A program made the position numbers and the translations under genes. A model generated the notes under the pieces. It saw nothing but the letters and a program-made list of their open reading frames with translations. It was not told where the DNA came from and searched no databases. From Rhizobium sp. Q54 (GTDB taxonomy: Bacteria > Pseudomonadota > Alphaproteobacteria > UBA2966 > CAIVPW01), in NCBI GenBank assembly GCA_945904955.1, contig CAMDPO010000003.1:1-64000 (forward strand): a DNA stretch of 64,000 nt. The letters are read 5' to 3'. This document shows positions 40,257 through 49,972 of the stretch, piece by piece; the first letter of the stretch is position 1; every line of letters starts with the position of its first letter.

Positions 40257-42112
40257 CCCAAGAAATTCCAGGTCGTGAGGACCGGGTAGAACGCCGCCCA
40301 GCCGATGGCGATGCCGATCAGGCTGTAGCGGTTGAAGTTCTTCAGGCCGATTCCGAACAGCGCGTAGAGGAACGCCGCCGGCGCCAGGATCAGCGGCGGC
40401 AGCCAGGCGATCTTCGGGAACGGCAACCCTTCGACGCCGTGCACGAAGGCGACGCCGACACTGAAGTTGGCGACCTGCCAGCCGAACCAGGCGATCAGCA
40501 ACAACCCGCCGCCGGCCGAGAGCAGGCCGATGATGTTGGCGCGGGCGCCCCGCCAGCGCAGCACCAAAGCGAGCAGCGAGATGGCGGCGCCGAGTCCGAA
40601 CAGGGCCAAGGTCACCGCCATGAAGGCGCGCTGCATGCCGTCGGACTCGAACAGCGGCGCACGTTCGAGCACTTCGTTGGCGCGCAGCAGGTGCGTGACG
40701 TTGCCGTCGTCGTCGCGCAGGAACTTCACGAAGTTGGCGCCGCCTTGGAAGAGGTCGAGACCGACCTTCTGGAACACCTCGTTGCCCACAACGATGCGCA
40801 CGTCGCTTTGATCGGCAACGTGCACCGAGTTGACCAGCCGCAGGAACTTCAGCGGCGTGTCGCGGTCGATGGTGGCGGAACGGTAGGTCCCGCCGTAGTC
40901 GGCGCGGTCGTCGGGCGCGATGTTGCGCGTCGGCACCGGCGCGGCGGGCACCGGCGGATAGAGCGCCTCGATCAGGCCGAGGCTGAAGCCGCGCACGAGG
41001 GCGCCGGCCGGGCTGAGATCGCCGAGACCGCGGAAGGTACCGGCGTTGGCGGCGACGAAGATGCCGAGGCCGAGGTCGGGCGCCAGGGTCAGGCTGGCGG
41101 AGAAGCCGTTGGCGAGGCCGTCGATCTTCCAAACGATGCGGCCGCCGAGGGGCGTCTCGACCAGGGCGAGCGAGCGGCCCGGCATGCTGGAGTCGTTGGT
41201 GGCGCGGCGCGTCAGCAGGGCGCGATTGGATTCCTCGGTCCACAGGCGCTGGCCGAGGGGCGCGACGCCGCCGCGCAGGATCGCCTGCATCAGGCGCCCC
41301 ATGTCGACGCCGGTGGTGACGACGCCCACCGCCGGGTACGTCTGCGGATAGTCGTACGGCACCGCTTCGAGGCCATCGCGCGCCCAACGGTGGCCGGTGG
41401 CGAGGCGGCTTTGCACCGGCGCCGGCAGGCGCGGCTCGAAGGTGGTCTGGTCCATCGCCAGCGGCCCAAAGACGAGGCGCTGGGCGAGCGTCGGCAGCGG
41501 CACGCCACCGGCCACTTCGAGCGTGGCGCCGACCAGCGATAGCGCGTGGGCGGACGGCAGCGTCGCCGTCTGCGGGCGCAGCGCCGGAACAGGCATGGCG
41601 CGATTCAGGTATTCGACCAGGGGCTGCCATCCGGCCTCGGCCGGTGCGAACTGGCCGAGGATGCGATCGCCGAAGCCGGTGTAGTGCGTGAGCAGATCCT
41701 GCAGCGTCACCGTGGACGGGCCGCGCACGGCAAGGCCGGCGCGCTCCCACAACGGGTGCACGTCCTGCTGCAGGCGGACCGTGCCCGCCTCGGCCGCCGC
41801 CAGCGCCGTCGCGGCGGTGGCGAGGTGGCTGACGCCACCCAGGCGCATCAAGGTGGTGTTCGGGTCGATGACGCGGCTTTGCCCGTCGGCGAAACCATAG
41901 CCGCGCAGCAGGACCATCTCGCCGTTCTGGACGACGGCGACGACGACACCGGGCGCGTCGCCTTGCTGCACCGCCGCACCGATGACGCGGTCGGCGTGGG
42001 TGGCAATCGCCGCGGGCGCGGGCTGGGCCGATGCCGTCGCGGCCGTCAGCGCCATCATGGCGCCGGCCAGCGCCGCCGCTGCCCTCTTCCGGCCCCTCCC
42101 CCACCCCGTCAT
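40253..42112 (-). CDS. Serine hydrolase (class C beta-lactamase/penicillin-binding-like) with C-terminal membrane region
   Basis: Signal peptide; beta-lactamase-fold region DAPGVVVAVVQNGEMVLLRGYGFAD...LTHYTGF; several C-terminal hydrophobic segments. Confidence 0.82.
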   Translation of the reverse strand: MTGWGRGRKRAAAALAGAMMALTAATASAQPAPAAIATHADRVIGAAVQQGDAPGVVVAVVQNGEMVLLRGYGFADGQSRVIDPNTTLMRLGGVSHLATAATALAAAEAGTVRLQQDVHPLWERAGLAVRGPSTVTLQDLLTHYTGFGDRILGQFAPAEAGWQPLVEYLNRAMPVPALRPQTATLPSAHALSLVGATLEVAGGVPLPTLAQRLVFGPLAMDQTTFEPRLPAPVQSRLATGHRWARDGLEAVPYDYPQTYPAVGVVTTGVDMGRLMQAILRGGVAPLGQRLWTEESNRALLTRRATNDSSMPGRSLALVETPLGGRIVWKIDGLANGFSASLTLAPDLGLGIFVAANAGTFRGLGDLSPAGALVRGFSLGLIEALYPPVPAAPVPTRNIAPDDRADYGGTYRSATIDRDTPLKFLRLVNSVHVADQSDVRIVVGNEVFQKVGLDLFQGGANFVKFLRDDDGNVTHLLRANEVLERAPLFESDGMQRAFMAVTLALFGLGAAISLLALVLRWRGARANIIGLLSAGGGLLLIAWFGWQVANFSVGVAFVHGVEGLPFPKIAWLPPLILAPAAFLYALFGIGLKNFNRYSLIGIAIGWAAFYPVLTTWNFLG

Positions 42113-42119
42113 GGCGCCC

Positions 42120-43145
42120 CTAAATAAGCCCGCCGAGCGGCGAGGATGGATCGGCGTAGCGGCGCTTCTGCATGCGGCCGGCGAGATACGCTTGGCGCCC
42201 GGCCTCGACCGCCATGCGCATGGCGTGCGCCATGCGGATCGGATCGCGTGCCTCGGCAATGGCGGTGTTCATGAGCACGCCGTCGCAGCCCAGCTCCATG
42301 GCGATGGCGGCGTCCGATGCGGTGCCAACGCCGGCGTCGACGATAACGGGGACATTCGCGGCCTCGACGATCAGGCGGATGTTGATCGGATTCTGGATGC
42401 CGAGGCCGGAGCCGATCGGCGCGGCGAGCGGCATGATGGCGGCGCAGCCGACGTCCTCGAGCTTCTTCGCAAACAGCGGATCGTCGGTGCAGTACACCAT
42501 GACGTCGAAGCCGTCCTTGATGAGGACCTCGGCCGCCTTCAGGGTCTCGATCATGTCGGGATAAAGAGTCTTCTTGTCGCCGAGCACTTCGAGCTTCACG
42601 AGACTCCAGCCGCCCGCCTCGCGCGCCAAGCGCAACGTGCGTACGGCCTCGTCGGCGGTGTAGCAGCCGGCGGTGTTGGGCAGGTAGGTGTACTGGCGCG
42701 GGTCGAGGTAGTCGGAGAGCATGGGCTGGCCCGGCTCGGCGATGTTGACGCGGCGCACGGCGACGGTGACGACGTCGGCGCCGGACGCCTCGACGGCCGC
42801 GCGGGTCTGCTCGAAGTCCTTGTACTTGCCGGTGCCGACGATGAGGCGCGAGGTGAACTTGCGGCCAGCGACGACGAGTGGGTCGCCGTCGGCTGCGTCG
42901 AGCGTGGCCGCTGGCCCGGTCATCTGTATGCGGGCCTCCGGCCCGACGCCGCCACCGATGAAATGCACGATCTCGACGCGATCGCCCTCGGCGAGCTCGG
43001 TGGCGCCGTAGGCGGAGCGCGGCACGATCTCGAGGTTGCGCTCGAAGGCGACGCGGCGCGCGTCGAAGCCGAGCTTGGCCAGGAGCGAATCGACGTTGAG
43101 GGGGGCCGGGAACTCCCGAGCCTCGCCGTTGATGGTCAGACGCAT
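42120..43145 (-). CDS. thiSG: Fused sulfur carrier ThiS - thiazole synthase ThiG
   Basis: ThiS-like [13 protein letters not shown]...[12 protein letters not shown] followed in frame by Thi[40 protein letters not shown]...[31 protein letters not shown]. Confidence 0.94.
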   Translation of the reverse strand: MRLTINGEAREFPAPLNVDSLLAKLGFDARRVAFERNLEIVPRSAYGATELAEGDRVEIVHFIGGGVGPEARIQMTGPAATLDAADGDPLVVAGRKFTSRLIVGTGKYKDFEQTRAAVEASGADVVTVAVRRVNIAEPGQPMLSDYLDPRQYTYLPNTAGCYTADEAVRTLRLAREAGGWSLVKLEVLGDKKTLYPDMIETLKAAEVLIKDGFDVMVYCTDDPLFAKKLEDVGCAAIMPLAAPIGSGLGIQNPINIRLIVEAANVPVIVDAGVGTASDAAIAMELGCDGVLMNTAIAEARDPIRMAHAMRMAVEAGRQAYLAGRMQKRRYADPSSPLGGLI

Positions 43146-43301
43146 GGGATCACAAATGAACACAGCCAACTGTATGCGGCCAAGAAATGCAGATGGAGCG
43201 GAAGTATGGGGGCGCGCCGGGCGCCGATCAACCAAGCTGGACCTTGGCGAGCGACAGATCGCCCCTGGGCAAGGCGGCGGGCGTCGGCTAGGAAACAACC
43301 G

Positions 43302-44471
43302 ATGAATGCCGTCGACCCGGGGAAGTCGCCGGAGCCTGCGCTCCGCGTCGCCGTAGCCGAGACCGCGGACGAGCGCGAGGCGTGCTACCGCCTGCGCTAC
43401 CGGATCTACGTGGACGAGATGGGCAAGCGGCCGGCGGCGGCCGACCACACCCGCAAGTCGTACTCGGACAGCCACGACAAGAAGGCGACGCTCCTCTACG
43501 TGAGCGACGGCAACGAGGTCGTCGCCAGCGTGCGCAACACCTGGGGTGCCACCGCGCTGCCGGTGGAATACGTCGAGCGCTACGACCTCGAGGGCGTGCT
43601 GGCGGCGGTGCCGAAGCAGGAACTGATGTTCTCCAGCTACTTGAACGTCGCACCCGAGTGGCGGCAGACGCGAGCCATGGGCCTGGCGCTGGAGGCCGCC
43701 TACCGCCACATCCGCACCAACGGCGCGTGGATGACGTTCGTGCAGGGCAACCCTGCCCTGGTGCCGATGTACGAGCGTATGGGGTTCCGCCGCTTCCGGC
43801 CCAACATCACCGATCCGGACTTCGGCCTGCGGCTGCCGATGGCGCTGGTCGCCGACGACGTGCAGCACTTGTCGCGGGTGCACTCGCCGTTCGCGCGCTT
43901 TGCGGCGGACTACACCAACGATGCGCGCCACGCGCAGTGGTTTGCGCAGACGTTCTCGGCGTATGCGCAGCCGAGCATCGCGCGCCTGATGGGCACCGAC
44001 GAGTTCCTGCGCTACGTCGCCGAACGCATGTACACGGACGAGAACCTGCTGTTCCGCGGCGTCGACAAGGACGACATCGACAAGATCGTGCAGTCGGGGG
44101 TGATCCTGCGGGCACGCGGCGGCGAGCCGATCGTGCGCACGGGCGACCCCGGCACCGAGATGTTCACGGTGCTGTCGGGCGCCGCCGAGGTGCGCAAGCG
44201 CGCCAAGTCTGGCCAGACGGTGGTGCTGCAGACGCTGGGCAAGGGCCACATCTTCGGCGAGATGGCGCTGCTCTCGCCGCACCGGCGCACCGCCGACGTG
44301 GTGGCGCTGAACGACGTCGAACTGTTGATGCTGTCGAAGGACTTCTTCGAGAAGCTGATGACGACGGCGCCGGTCGCCGCGGGCCGCATGCTGTGGAACC
44401 TCGCGGTCACCCTGTGCGACCGTTTGCACGTGACGACGGACTCGCTGGTGGCCGAGGGTCCCGCCTCCTAG
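43302..44471 (+). CDS. GNAT/autoinducer-synthase-like acyltransferase fused to C-terminal cNMP-binding domain
   Basis: N-terminal [25 protein letters not shown]...; C-terminal [62 protein letters not shown]. Confidence 0.85.
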   Translation: MNAVDPGKSPEPALRVAVAETADEREACYRLRYRIYVDEMGKRPAAADHTRKSYSDSHDKKATLLYVSDGNEVVASVRNTWGATALPVEYVERYDLEGVLAAVPKQELMFSSYLNVAPEWRQTRAMGLALEAAYRHIRTNGAWMTFVQGNPALVPMYERMGFRRFRPNITDPDFGLRLPMALVADDVQHLSRVHSPFARFAADYTNDARHAQWFAQTFSAYAQPSIARLMGTDEFLRYVAERMYTDENLLFRGVDKDDIDKIVQSGVILRARGGEPIVRTGDPGTEMFTVLSGAAEVRKRAKSGQTVVLQTLGKGHIFGEMALLSPHRRTADVVALNDVELLMLSKDFFEKLMTTAPVAAGRMLWNLAVTLCDRLHVTTDSLVAEGPAS

Positions 44472-44529
44472 ACGACTTGGCGCGGAAACGGCGGTTTCGT
44501 TGCACCTTCCGCCCTGCGTGCTATAAACA

Positions 44530-44564
44530 ACGCAGGCCCCGTTGAGGCGGGCTGCGTCTTTTTC
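44530..44564 (+). terminator. Rho-independent terminator
   Basis: acgcaggccccgttgaggcgggctgcgt followed by ctttttc. Confidence 0.8.
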
Positions 44565-44592
44565 GGCCCCGGCCCCGAACCCTGCCCAGTGC

Positions 44593-45102
44593 ATGGACTC
44601 TGTCCTCGTCCTCAACGGTCCCAATCTCAACCTTCTCGGCACACGCGAGCCGGATATCTACGGCAGCGAGACGCTCGATGACATCCGCGCCAAGACCGAG
44701 GAACGCGCGGCGGGGCGTGGGCTGAGCGTGGATTTCCGCCAGTCCAACGCCGAGCACGAGTTGATCGGCTGGATCCAGGAGGCCAAGGGCCAGGCGGCCG
44801 GCATCATCCTGAATGCGGGCGCCTTCACCCATACGTCCCTGGCGATCGCCGACGCATTGGCCGCGGTGGCGCTGCCGGTCGTCGAGGTGCACCTGTCCAA
44901 CATCTATCGGCGCGAGCACTTCCGGCACCATTCGCACATCAGCCGCCAGGCGGAAGGCGTGATCTGCGGGTTCGGCAGCGAGAGCTATGTGCTGGCGGTC
45001 GATGCCATGGCGCACGTGCTAGGACGCAACGGCAAGACGCGGAAGGCGAGCGCGGCGAAGGCGACTCGCGCCGCACGGCCAACGAAGAAGAAGCGGAGCT
45101 GA
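44593..45102 (+). CDS. aroQ: Type II 3-dehydroquinate dehydratase
   Basis: [28 protein letters not shown]...[18 protein letters not shown]...[17 protein letters not shown]. Confidence 0.96.
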   Translation: MDSVLVLNGPNLNLLGTREPDIYGSETLDDIRAKTEERAAGRGLSVDFRQSNAEHELIGWIQEAKGQAAGIILNAGAFTHTSLAIADALAAVALPVVEVHLSNIYRREHFRHHSHISRQAEGVICGFGSESYVLAVDAMAHVLGRNGKTRKASAAKATRAARPTKKKRS

Positions 45103-45103
45103 C

Positions 45104-45556
45104 ATGGCCGACAAGGTCGATCGCGATCTTATCAAGGCGCTGGCGGGGCTGTTGACGGAGAACAACCTCACCGAGATCGAGTGGAGCGAGGGCGAGCGGC
45201 GCGTGCGCGTGGTGCGCTCGGCCGGCCCCACCATGATGGCGATGCCGGCCGGCATGGCCGCGGCGCCCGCAGCTGCGGCCGCACCGGCGGTGGCGGCCAA
45301 GGAAGAGTTCGGCAAGGACCATCCGGGCGCGGTGACCTCGCCCATGGTCGGCACGGTCTACCTGGCGCCGGAGCCCGGCGCCAAGCCGTTCGTCGAGGAA
45401 GGCGCCCAGGTGCGCCAGGGACAGACGCTGCTCATCGTCGAAGCCATGAAGACGATGAACCCGATCCCCTCGCCGCGCGCCGGCACGGTGCGGCGCATCG
45501 TCATCAAGGACGGCTCGCCGGTCGAGTACGGCCAAGTCTTGTTGATCGTCGAGTAG
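45104..45556 (+). CDS. accB: Acetyl-CoA carboxylase biotin carboxyl carrier protein
   Basis: Ala/Pro linker then [47 protein letters not shown] (biotinylation EAMKT). Confidence 0.95.
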   Translation: MADKVDRDLIKALAGLLTENNLTEIEWSEGERRVRVVRSAGPTMMAMPAGMAAAPAAAAAPAVAAKEEFGKDHPGAVTSPMVGTVYLAPEPGAKPFVEEGAQVRQGQTLLIVEAMKTMNPIPSPRAGTVRRIVIKDGSPVEYGQVLLIVE

Positions 45557-45579
45557 CGGGTCCGCGGAGGGTCGCGCCC

Positions 45580-46923
45580 GTGTTCGAAAAGGTTCTCATA
45601 GCCAATCGCGGCGAAGTGGCGCTGCGCATCCATCGCGCCTGCCGCGAGCTCGGCATCCATACGGTCGCGGTGCATTCGACCGCCGACGCCGACGCCATGC
45701 ACGTGCGGCTCGCCGACGAAGCGGTATGCATCGGGCCGCCGCCGGCAACCGACAGCTACCTGAACATTCCGGCGATCCTATCGGCGGCGGAGATCACCAA
45801 CGCCGACGCCATCCACCCGGGCTACGGGTTCTTGTCCGAGAACGCGCGCTTCGCGGAGATCGTCGGCGAACACGGCATCACGTTTATCGGTCCGACGCCC
45901 GAGCACATCCGCATGATGGGCGACAAGATCGCCGCCAAGGAAGCTGCCAAGAGCTTAGGGATTCCGTGCGTGCCGGGCTCGGACGGGCCGATTAGCAATG
46001 ACGCCGACGCCAAGCGGGTGGCCAAGGAAATCGGCTACCCGGTGCTGATCAAGGCGACCGCCGGCGGCGGCGGCCGTGGCATGAAGGTGGCGCAGTCCGA
46101 GGCCGAGCTGAGCGAAGCACTGAGCATGGCGCGCTCGGAGGCCGGCAAGGCGTTCGGCAACGACCAGGTCTACATGGAGAAGTACCTGGTGACGCCGCGC
46201 CACATCGAGGTGCAGGTGCTGGGCGACTCCCAGGGCCACGTCATCCACTTGGGCGAGCGCGACTGCTCGCTGCAGCGCCGCCACCAGAAGATCCTGGAAG
46301 AGACCCCCTCGCCCGCCCTCAATGCCGGCGACCGCGACAAGATCGGCGGCATCGTGGTACGCGCCCTGACCAAGCTCGGCTACCTGGGCGCTGGCACGGT
46401 CGAGTTCCTGTACGAGAACGGCAAGTTCTACTTCATCGAGATGAACACGCGCGTGCAGGTCGAGCACCCCATCACCGAAGCGGTGACGGGCATCGACATC
46501 GTGCGCGAACAGATCAAGATCGCCGCCGGCGCGCCGCTCAGCTACGAGCAGAAGGACGTGACCTTCAACGGCCACGCCATCGAGTGCCGCATCAACGCTG
46601 AGGACCCCAAGACGTTCCGCGCGTCTCCCGGACGGGTGACGGACTACCACCCGCCGGGCGGTCTAGGCGTGCGCGTCGACTCGGCGCTGTATGCGGGCTA
46701 CAGCGTGCCGCCCTACTACGACAGCCTGATTGCCAAGCTGATCGTCCATGGGCCTACTCGCAACGAATGCTTGATGCGGCTCCGGCGCGCGCTCGAAGAG
46801 TTCGTGATCGGCGGGATCGATACGACTATCGACCTGCACCGCAAGCTCGTGTCCAACGGGGACTTCGTCAACGGAGCGTACGACGTCCATTGGCTCGAGC
46901 GGTCCATGGGCTCGTGGCGCTGA
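45580..46923 (+). CDS. accC: Acetyl-CoA carboxylase biotin carboxylase subunit
   Basis: [58 protein letters not shown] start. Confidence 0.96.
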   Translation: MFEKVLIANRGEVALRIHRACRELGIHTVAVHSTADADAMHVRLADEAVCIGPPPATDSYLNIPAILSAAEITNADAIHPGYGFLSENARFAEIVGEHGITFIGPTPEHIRMMGDKIAAKEAAKSLGIPCVPGSDGPISNDADAKRVAKEIGYPVLIKATAGGGGRGMKVAQSEAELSEALSMARSEAGKAFGNDQVYMEKYLVTPRHIEVQVLGDSQGHVIHLGERDCSLQRRHQKILEETPSPALNAGDRDKIGGIVVRALTKLGYLGAGTVEFLYENGKFYFIEMNTRVQVEHPITEAVTGIDIVREQIKIAAGAPLSYEQKDVTFNGHAIECRINAEDPKTFRASPGRVTDYHPPGGLGVRVDSALYAGYSVPPYYDSLIAKLIVHGPTRNECLMRLRRALEEFVIGGIDTTIDLHRKLVSNGDFVNGAYDVHWLERSMGSWR

Positions 46924-46960
46924 GGAGAACACCGGCGCTTCCCACACTCGGGTCTGCAAG

Positions 46961-47623
46961 ATGACCCGCATCACACTCGACATGCTGCTACGTGCCTACG
47001 CCCAGGGCATCTTTCCGATGTCCGAGAGCCGGCACGACCCGCACATCTCCTGGTTCGACCCACACAAGCGCGGCGTCCTGCCCATGGAGACGTTCCATGT
47101 GCCGAAGCGCCTGGCGCGCACCATCCGCGACGCGCCCTATCAAGTGCGCACCGACACCGCGTTCCAGGCGGTGGTCGAGGGCTGCGCCAGCCCCCGCCCC
47201 GGCCGCTGGACGACATGGATCAACGACTCGATCATCCAGATGTTCACCGGGCTGCATTCGATCGGGCATGCCCACAGCATCGAGTGCTGGGAGAACGACG
47301 AGCTGGTCGGCGGGCTGTACGGCGTGTCGCTGGGCGCGGCGTTCTTCGGCGAGAGCATGTTCTCGTTGCACCGGGATGCCAGCAAGATCGCCCTCGTCTA
47401 TCTGATCGCGCGACTGCGCGCGGGCGGATTCACCCTGCTCGACACCCAGTTCGTGACCACCCACCTGCAGAAGTTCGGCGCCGTGGAGATTTCGCGCGCC
47501 GAGTACCTGAAGCGCCTCAAGGGCGCGGTGGCGAAGGATGCCGACTTCCACCGGCTGGCGGCGAACGCCTCGCCCGACGAGGTGCTGATGCTGGCGCGTG
47601 TCGCGGAGATGCCGGAGGACTAG
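46961..47623 (+). CDS. aat: Leucyl/phenylalanyl-tRNA--protein transferase
   Basis: LLRAYAQGIFPMSESRHDPHISWFDPHKRGVLPMETFHVPKRLART; VGGLYGVSLGAAFFGESMFS. Confidence 0.95.
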   Translation: MTRITLDMLLRAYAQGIFPMSESRHDPHISWFDPHKRGVLPMETFHVPKRLARTIRDAPYQVRTDTAFQAVVEGCASPRPGRWTTWINDSIIQMFTGLHSIGHAHSIECWENDELVGGLYGVSLGAAFFGESMFSLHRDASKIALVYLIARLRAGGFTLLDTQFVTTHLQKFGAVEISRAEYLKRLKGAVAKDADFHRLAANASPDEVLMLARVAEMPED

Positions 47624-48045
47624 GCCTCCGGCGCGGGGCGCGAACGCGCCTCCAATACGGGACGGGCCGCAAGGCACAGCCCGAACACCAGGGCCACCGG
47701 CCAAATACCCGGCGCCGCGGTTGCACCCAGCACGTACGCCCACCCTCCCGCCGCAAGCGTCGCCAACACCAGCGTGACGAGCGCCTGTGGCACGATGCGC
47801 GGAACGCCGAAGTTCGCTCGGGCGATCATCGCGATGAGCTGGGCCATCACGGTGGCCATGAGTGCCATCCAGAAGATGCGATTGTCGCCGCTGTTCCAGG
47901 CGCGGATGACGCCGAACGTCATGGGCGCGAACCCGACGACGAACGACGCGATGCCGAAAATCCACTGCTGCAACGTGCGCGGCATGAGTCCGTCATGCGC
48001 CGCGTGGATCGCCTGGTCAAGCCCGCGCATGAGGAGTTTTTGCAA
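47620..48045 (-). CDS. Hypothetical membrane protein
   Basis: Four hydrophobic segments; fits between aat and DUF2155 gene. Confidence 0.65.
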   Translation of the reverse strand: MQKLLMRGLDQAIHAAHDGLMPRTLQQWIFGIASFVVGFAPMTFGVIRAWNSGDNRIFWMALMATVMAQLIAMIARANFGVPRIVPQALVTLVLATLAAGGWAYVLGATAAPGIWPVALVFGLCLAARPVLEARSRPAPEA

Positions 48046-48075
48046 TAGGATGCCCCGTGAATCGCATAATGCGAC

Positions 48076-48456
48076 TCAGCGCGGGGCCGGGACGCAGTCG
48101 ATGACGGAGATGTCGTAGACGGCGTGCTCCATGGCGGCGAGCGCGGGGCTGGAGGCGAACATCCAGCCGGAGTAGGCGAGCACCGGGCCCGCCCCTTGGC
48201 GCAGGTCGTAGATTTCCAGGAAGGCGGAGGTTTCGGGGGGCTCTTCGGGCGGGCGCTTGGAGCAGGCACGCACGGTGATGAGGAGCGTGCCGAAGCGGAT
48301 GCCCTGGTCGATGGGGGCGCGCAGGGTTGAGATGCGGGCGGTGACCTTGTCGAGACCCTGCAGGACGGCGATTTTCGGCTCGGCGACCTGTGCCGGCGCG
48401 GCTGCCGCCCAAAGCAGCAGCGGCGCGCAGGCGGCGCCGAGTAGAAGCCCTCGCAT
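48076..48456 (-). CDS. DUF2155 domain protein
   Basis: KIAVLQGLDKVTARISTLRAPIDQGIRFGTLLITVRACSKRPPEEPPETSAFLEI...AYSGWMFASSPALAAMEHAVYDISVIDC. Confidence 0.88.
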   Translation of the reverse strand: MRGLLLGAACAPLLLWAAAAPAQVAEPKIAVLQGLDKVTARISTLRAPIDQGIRFGTLLITVRACSKRPPEEPPETSAFLEIYDLRQGAGPVLAYSGWMFASSPALAAMEHAVYDISVIDCVPAPR

Positions 48457-48463
48457 CGGCCTA

Positions 48464-48970
48464 CTAGGGGGCGAGCAAAGGCACCGGCATCGCGGGCGCT
48501 GGCGCGGCGGGCGCGGGTGCTTGCGGCGTCGTCATGCCGCCGCCGAGGAACTTGCCGAGCAGCTGCTCGAGGCTGACGGAGGCCTGGGTGAAGCGGATTT
48601 CTTCGCCGGGCGCGAGCATGCGGTCGTCGCCGCCCGGGACGATGTTGAGGTAGCGGCCGCCGAGCAGGCCTTCCGATTCGATCGAGGCGGACGAGTCGGT
48701 CGGTATCTTGATGGCGTTGTCGATGGAGAAGCGCACCACCGCGACGTAGGTCTGCGGGTCAAGGGTTTGGCTGCGCACGGTGCCGATCTTGATGCCGCCC
48801 ATACGCACGTCGCCGCCGATCTCGAGGCCGTCGACGCGCTCGAAGCGCGCGGCGATCTCGTAGCCGGTGACGGCGCGGCTGTCGGTGATGTTGAAGGCGA
48901 AGAACAGGAAGCCGGCGGCGATGACGATGACCGCGGCGCCGAGCAGGACTTCGAGCGGGCTCTGCTGCAT
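48464..48970 (-). CDS. mlaD: Mce-family lipid transport protein MlaD
   Basis: EVLLGAAVIVIAAGFLFFAFN; YEIAARFERVDGLEIGGDVRMGGIKIGTV; SIESEGLLGGRYLNIVPGG. Confidence 0.92.
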   Translation of the reverse strand: MQQSPLEVLLGAAVIVIAAGFLFFAFNITDSRAVTGYEIAARFERVDGLEIGGDVRMGGIKIGTVRSQTLDPQTYVAVVRFSIDNAIKIPTDSSASIESEGLLGGRYLNIVPGGDDRMLAPGEEIRFTQASVSLEQLLGKFLGGGMTTPQAPAPAAPAPAMPVPLLAP

Positions 48971-48986
48971 GGCTAGACGTGCCTGA

Positions 48987-49415
48987 TCAATTTGGCCGCT
49001 TGGAGTCGTCGCCCGGGCTCCAGGCTTCGTAGTCACCGGTGCCGCGCGGGCGCTTGGTGCCGGCGGGCGAACTGAGGCTGCCGGGCGGGCGCCAGGCGTT
49101 GGGGGTGCCGGTCAGATTGGCGATGTGCGGCGCCTCCCAGCGGTGGCGGCGGCGGTCGGCCTGGGGTGGTGCTGCGACGGTGTGGTGCAGCCAGGCGTGC
49201 CATTCGGGCGGCACCTTGGAGGCCTCGACGGCGCCGTTGTAGAGGACCCAGCGGCGGCGGCCGCGGCTACGGCTGGCTTTGATCGTGCCGCGCTCCTGGA
49301 AGTAGCGGTTGCCGTTGGTGTCGGTGCCGACCAGCTCGCCGCGGAAGCGCGTGAACAGGGAGGTGCCGAGGGGCTCGTTGGCCCACCAGGAGAACAGACG
49401 GGAAATGAGGCTCAT
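48987..49415 (-). CDS. NADH:ubiquinone oxidoreductase 17.2 kDa (NDUFA12/B17.2-like) subunit
   Basis: LVGTDTNGNRYFQERGT...RRRWVLYNGAVEASKVPPEWHAWLHHT. Confidence 0.92.
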   Translation of the reverse strand: MSLISRLFSWWANEPLGTSLFTRFRGELVGTDTNGNRYFQERGTIKASRSRGRRRWVLYNGAVEASKVPPEWHAWLHHTVAAPPQADRRRHRWEAPHIANLTGTPNAWRPPGSLSSPAGTKRPRGTGDYEAWSPGDDSKRPN

Positions 49416-49506
49416 GGGCTGTCTTTATGGCCCGCCGGGCGGCTTCCGTCCATACGGCCCCTCCCTGCCCGGCCGAACCCGGTGAAACTATATTGTGTGT
49501 GTGGGT

Positions 49507-49558
49507 CACATTTCGGTCACAAAATGTGGTTGACGCTTTGCGAGGCCGGATGTCTAGA
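49507..49558 (+). promoter_or_regulatory. Putative sigma70-type promoter with upstream dyad, driving an intergenic RNA
   Basis: TTGACG (49530-49535) - 17 nt - TCTAGA (49553-49558); dyad cacattt/aaatgtg (49507-49513/49522-49528) and ggtcaca direct repeats just upstream. Confidence 0.65.
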
Positions 49559-49562
49559 TGTT

Positions 49563-49767
49563 GGGCCTCAAGAGGTTCCGGCCCCATCCTGTTGGGTCGG
49601 CGCCCCTAGGGCACCAGCGGAAGGCCTCATGGTCGATCGTCAGCGTCTCCTCAGCTCCGAGCCTCCTTCAGGAAATCAGCTCGGCGCCGGACGTCCGCCA
49701 GCAGCGCGATCGATTGCGGGGTCTTCCGCCTGGGTGCCCTAAGGATTCGAGCCCTGTCCCAGGGCTC
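49563..49767 (+). ncRNA. Candidate structured intergenic RNA upstream of nrdJ (family not identified; 6S-like rod is one possibility)
   Basis: Long-range pairings cctagggcacc (49605-49615)/ggtgccctaagg (49733-49744), ggaag (49619-49623)/cttcc (49723-49727), ggtcgatcg (49631-49639)/cgatcgatt (49707-49715), ccgagc (49657-49662)/gctcgg (49679-49684), plus 3' hairpin gagccct/agggctc. Confidence 0.5.
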
Positions 49768-49865
49768 CGCAAAGTAATCGCAAGGTACAGTTGGCCGCCA
49801 TTATTGGCGGCAGACCTGTTTCCATTTCCCCAATCCTCCCAGCACCTTCGGCGCGCCTAGGGTGA

Positions 49866-49881
49866 ACACCGTATCTAGTGG
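49866..49881. promoter_or_regulatory. Candidate NrdR box upstream of nrdJ
   Basis: acaccgtatctagtgg resembles recalled NrdR box consensus acaCwAtATaTwGtgt (about 12/16); followed by TTGACA at 49889-49894. Confidence 0.45.
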
Positions 49882-49972
49882 TTGTGTATTGACACGCTAC
49901 TAGGGGCGGGGAATCCTGTCGTCCGCAGCCTCCGGTCAACAGAGGCAGCACGGTTCGCTAGGGGGAAAGAAA

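Noticed and set aside
49740-49770. ggattcgagccctgtcc looked like a tRNA T-arm
   Set aside because: T-stem does not pair and no acceptor or anticodon arms are found; better explained by the gagccct/agggctc hairpin.
49480-49970. Cobalamin riboswitch upstream of B12-dependent nrdJ
   Set aside because: No recognisable B12 box (GCCACTG) or other conserved cobalamin riboswitch motifs on the plus strand by eye.
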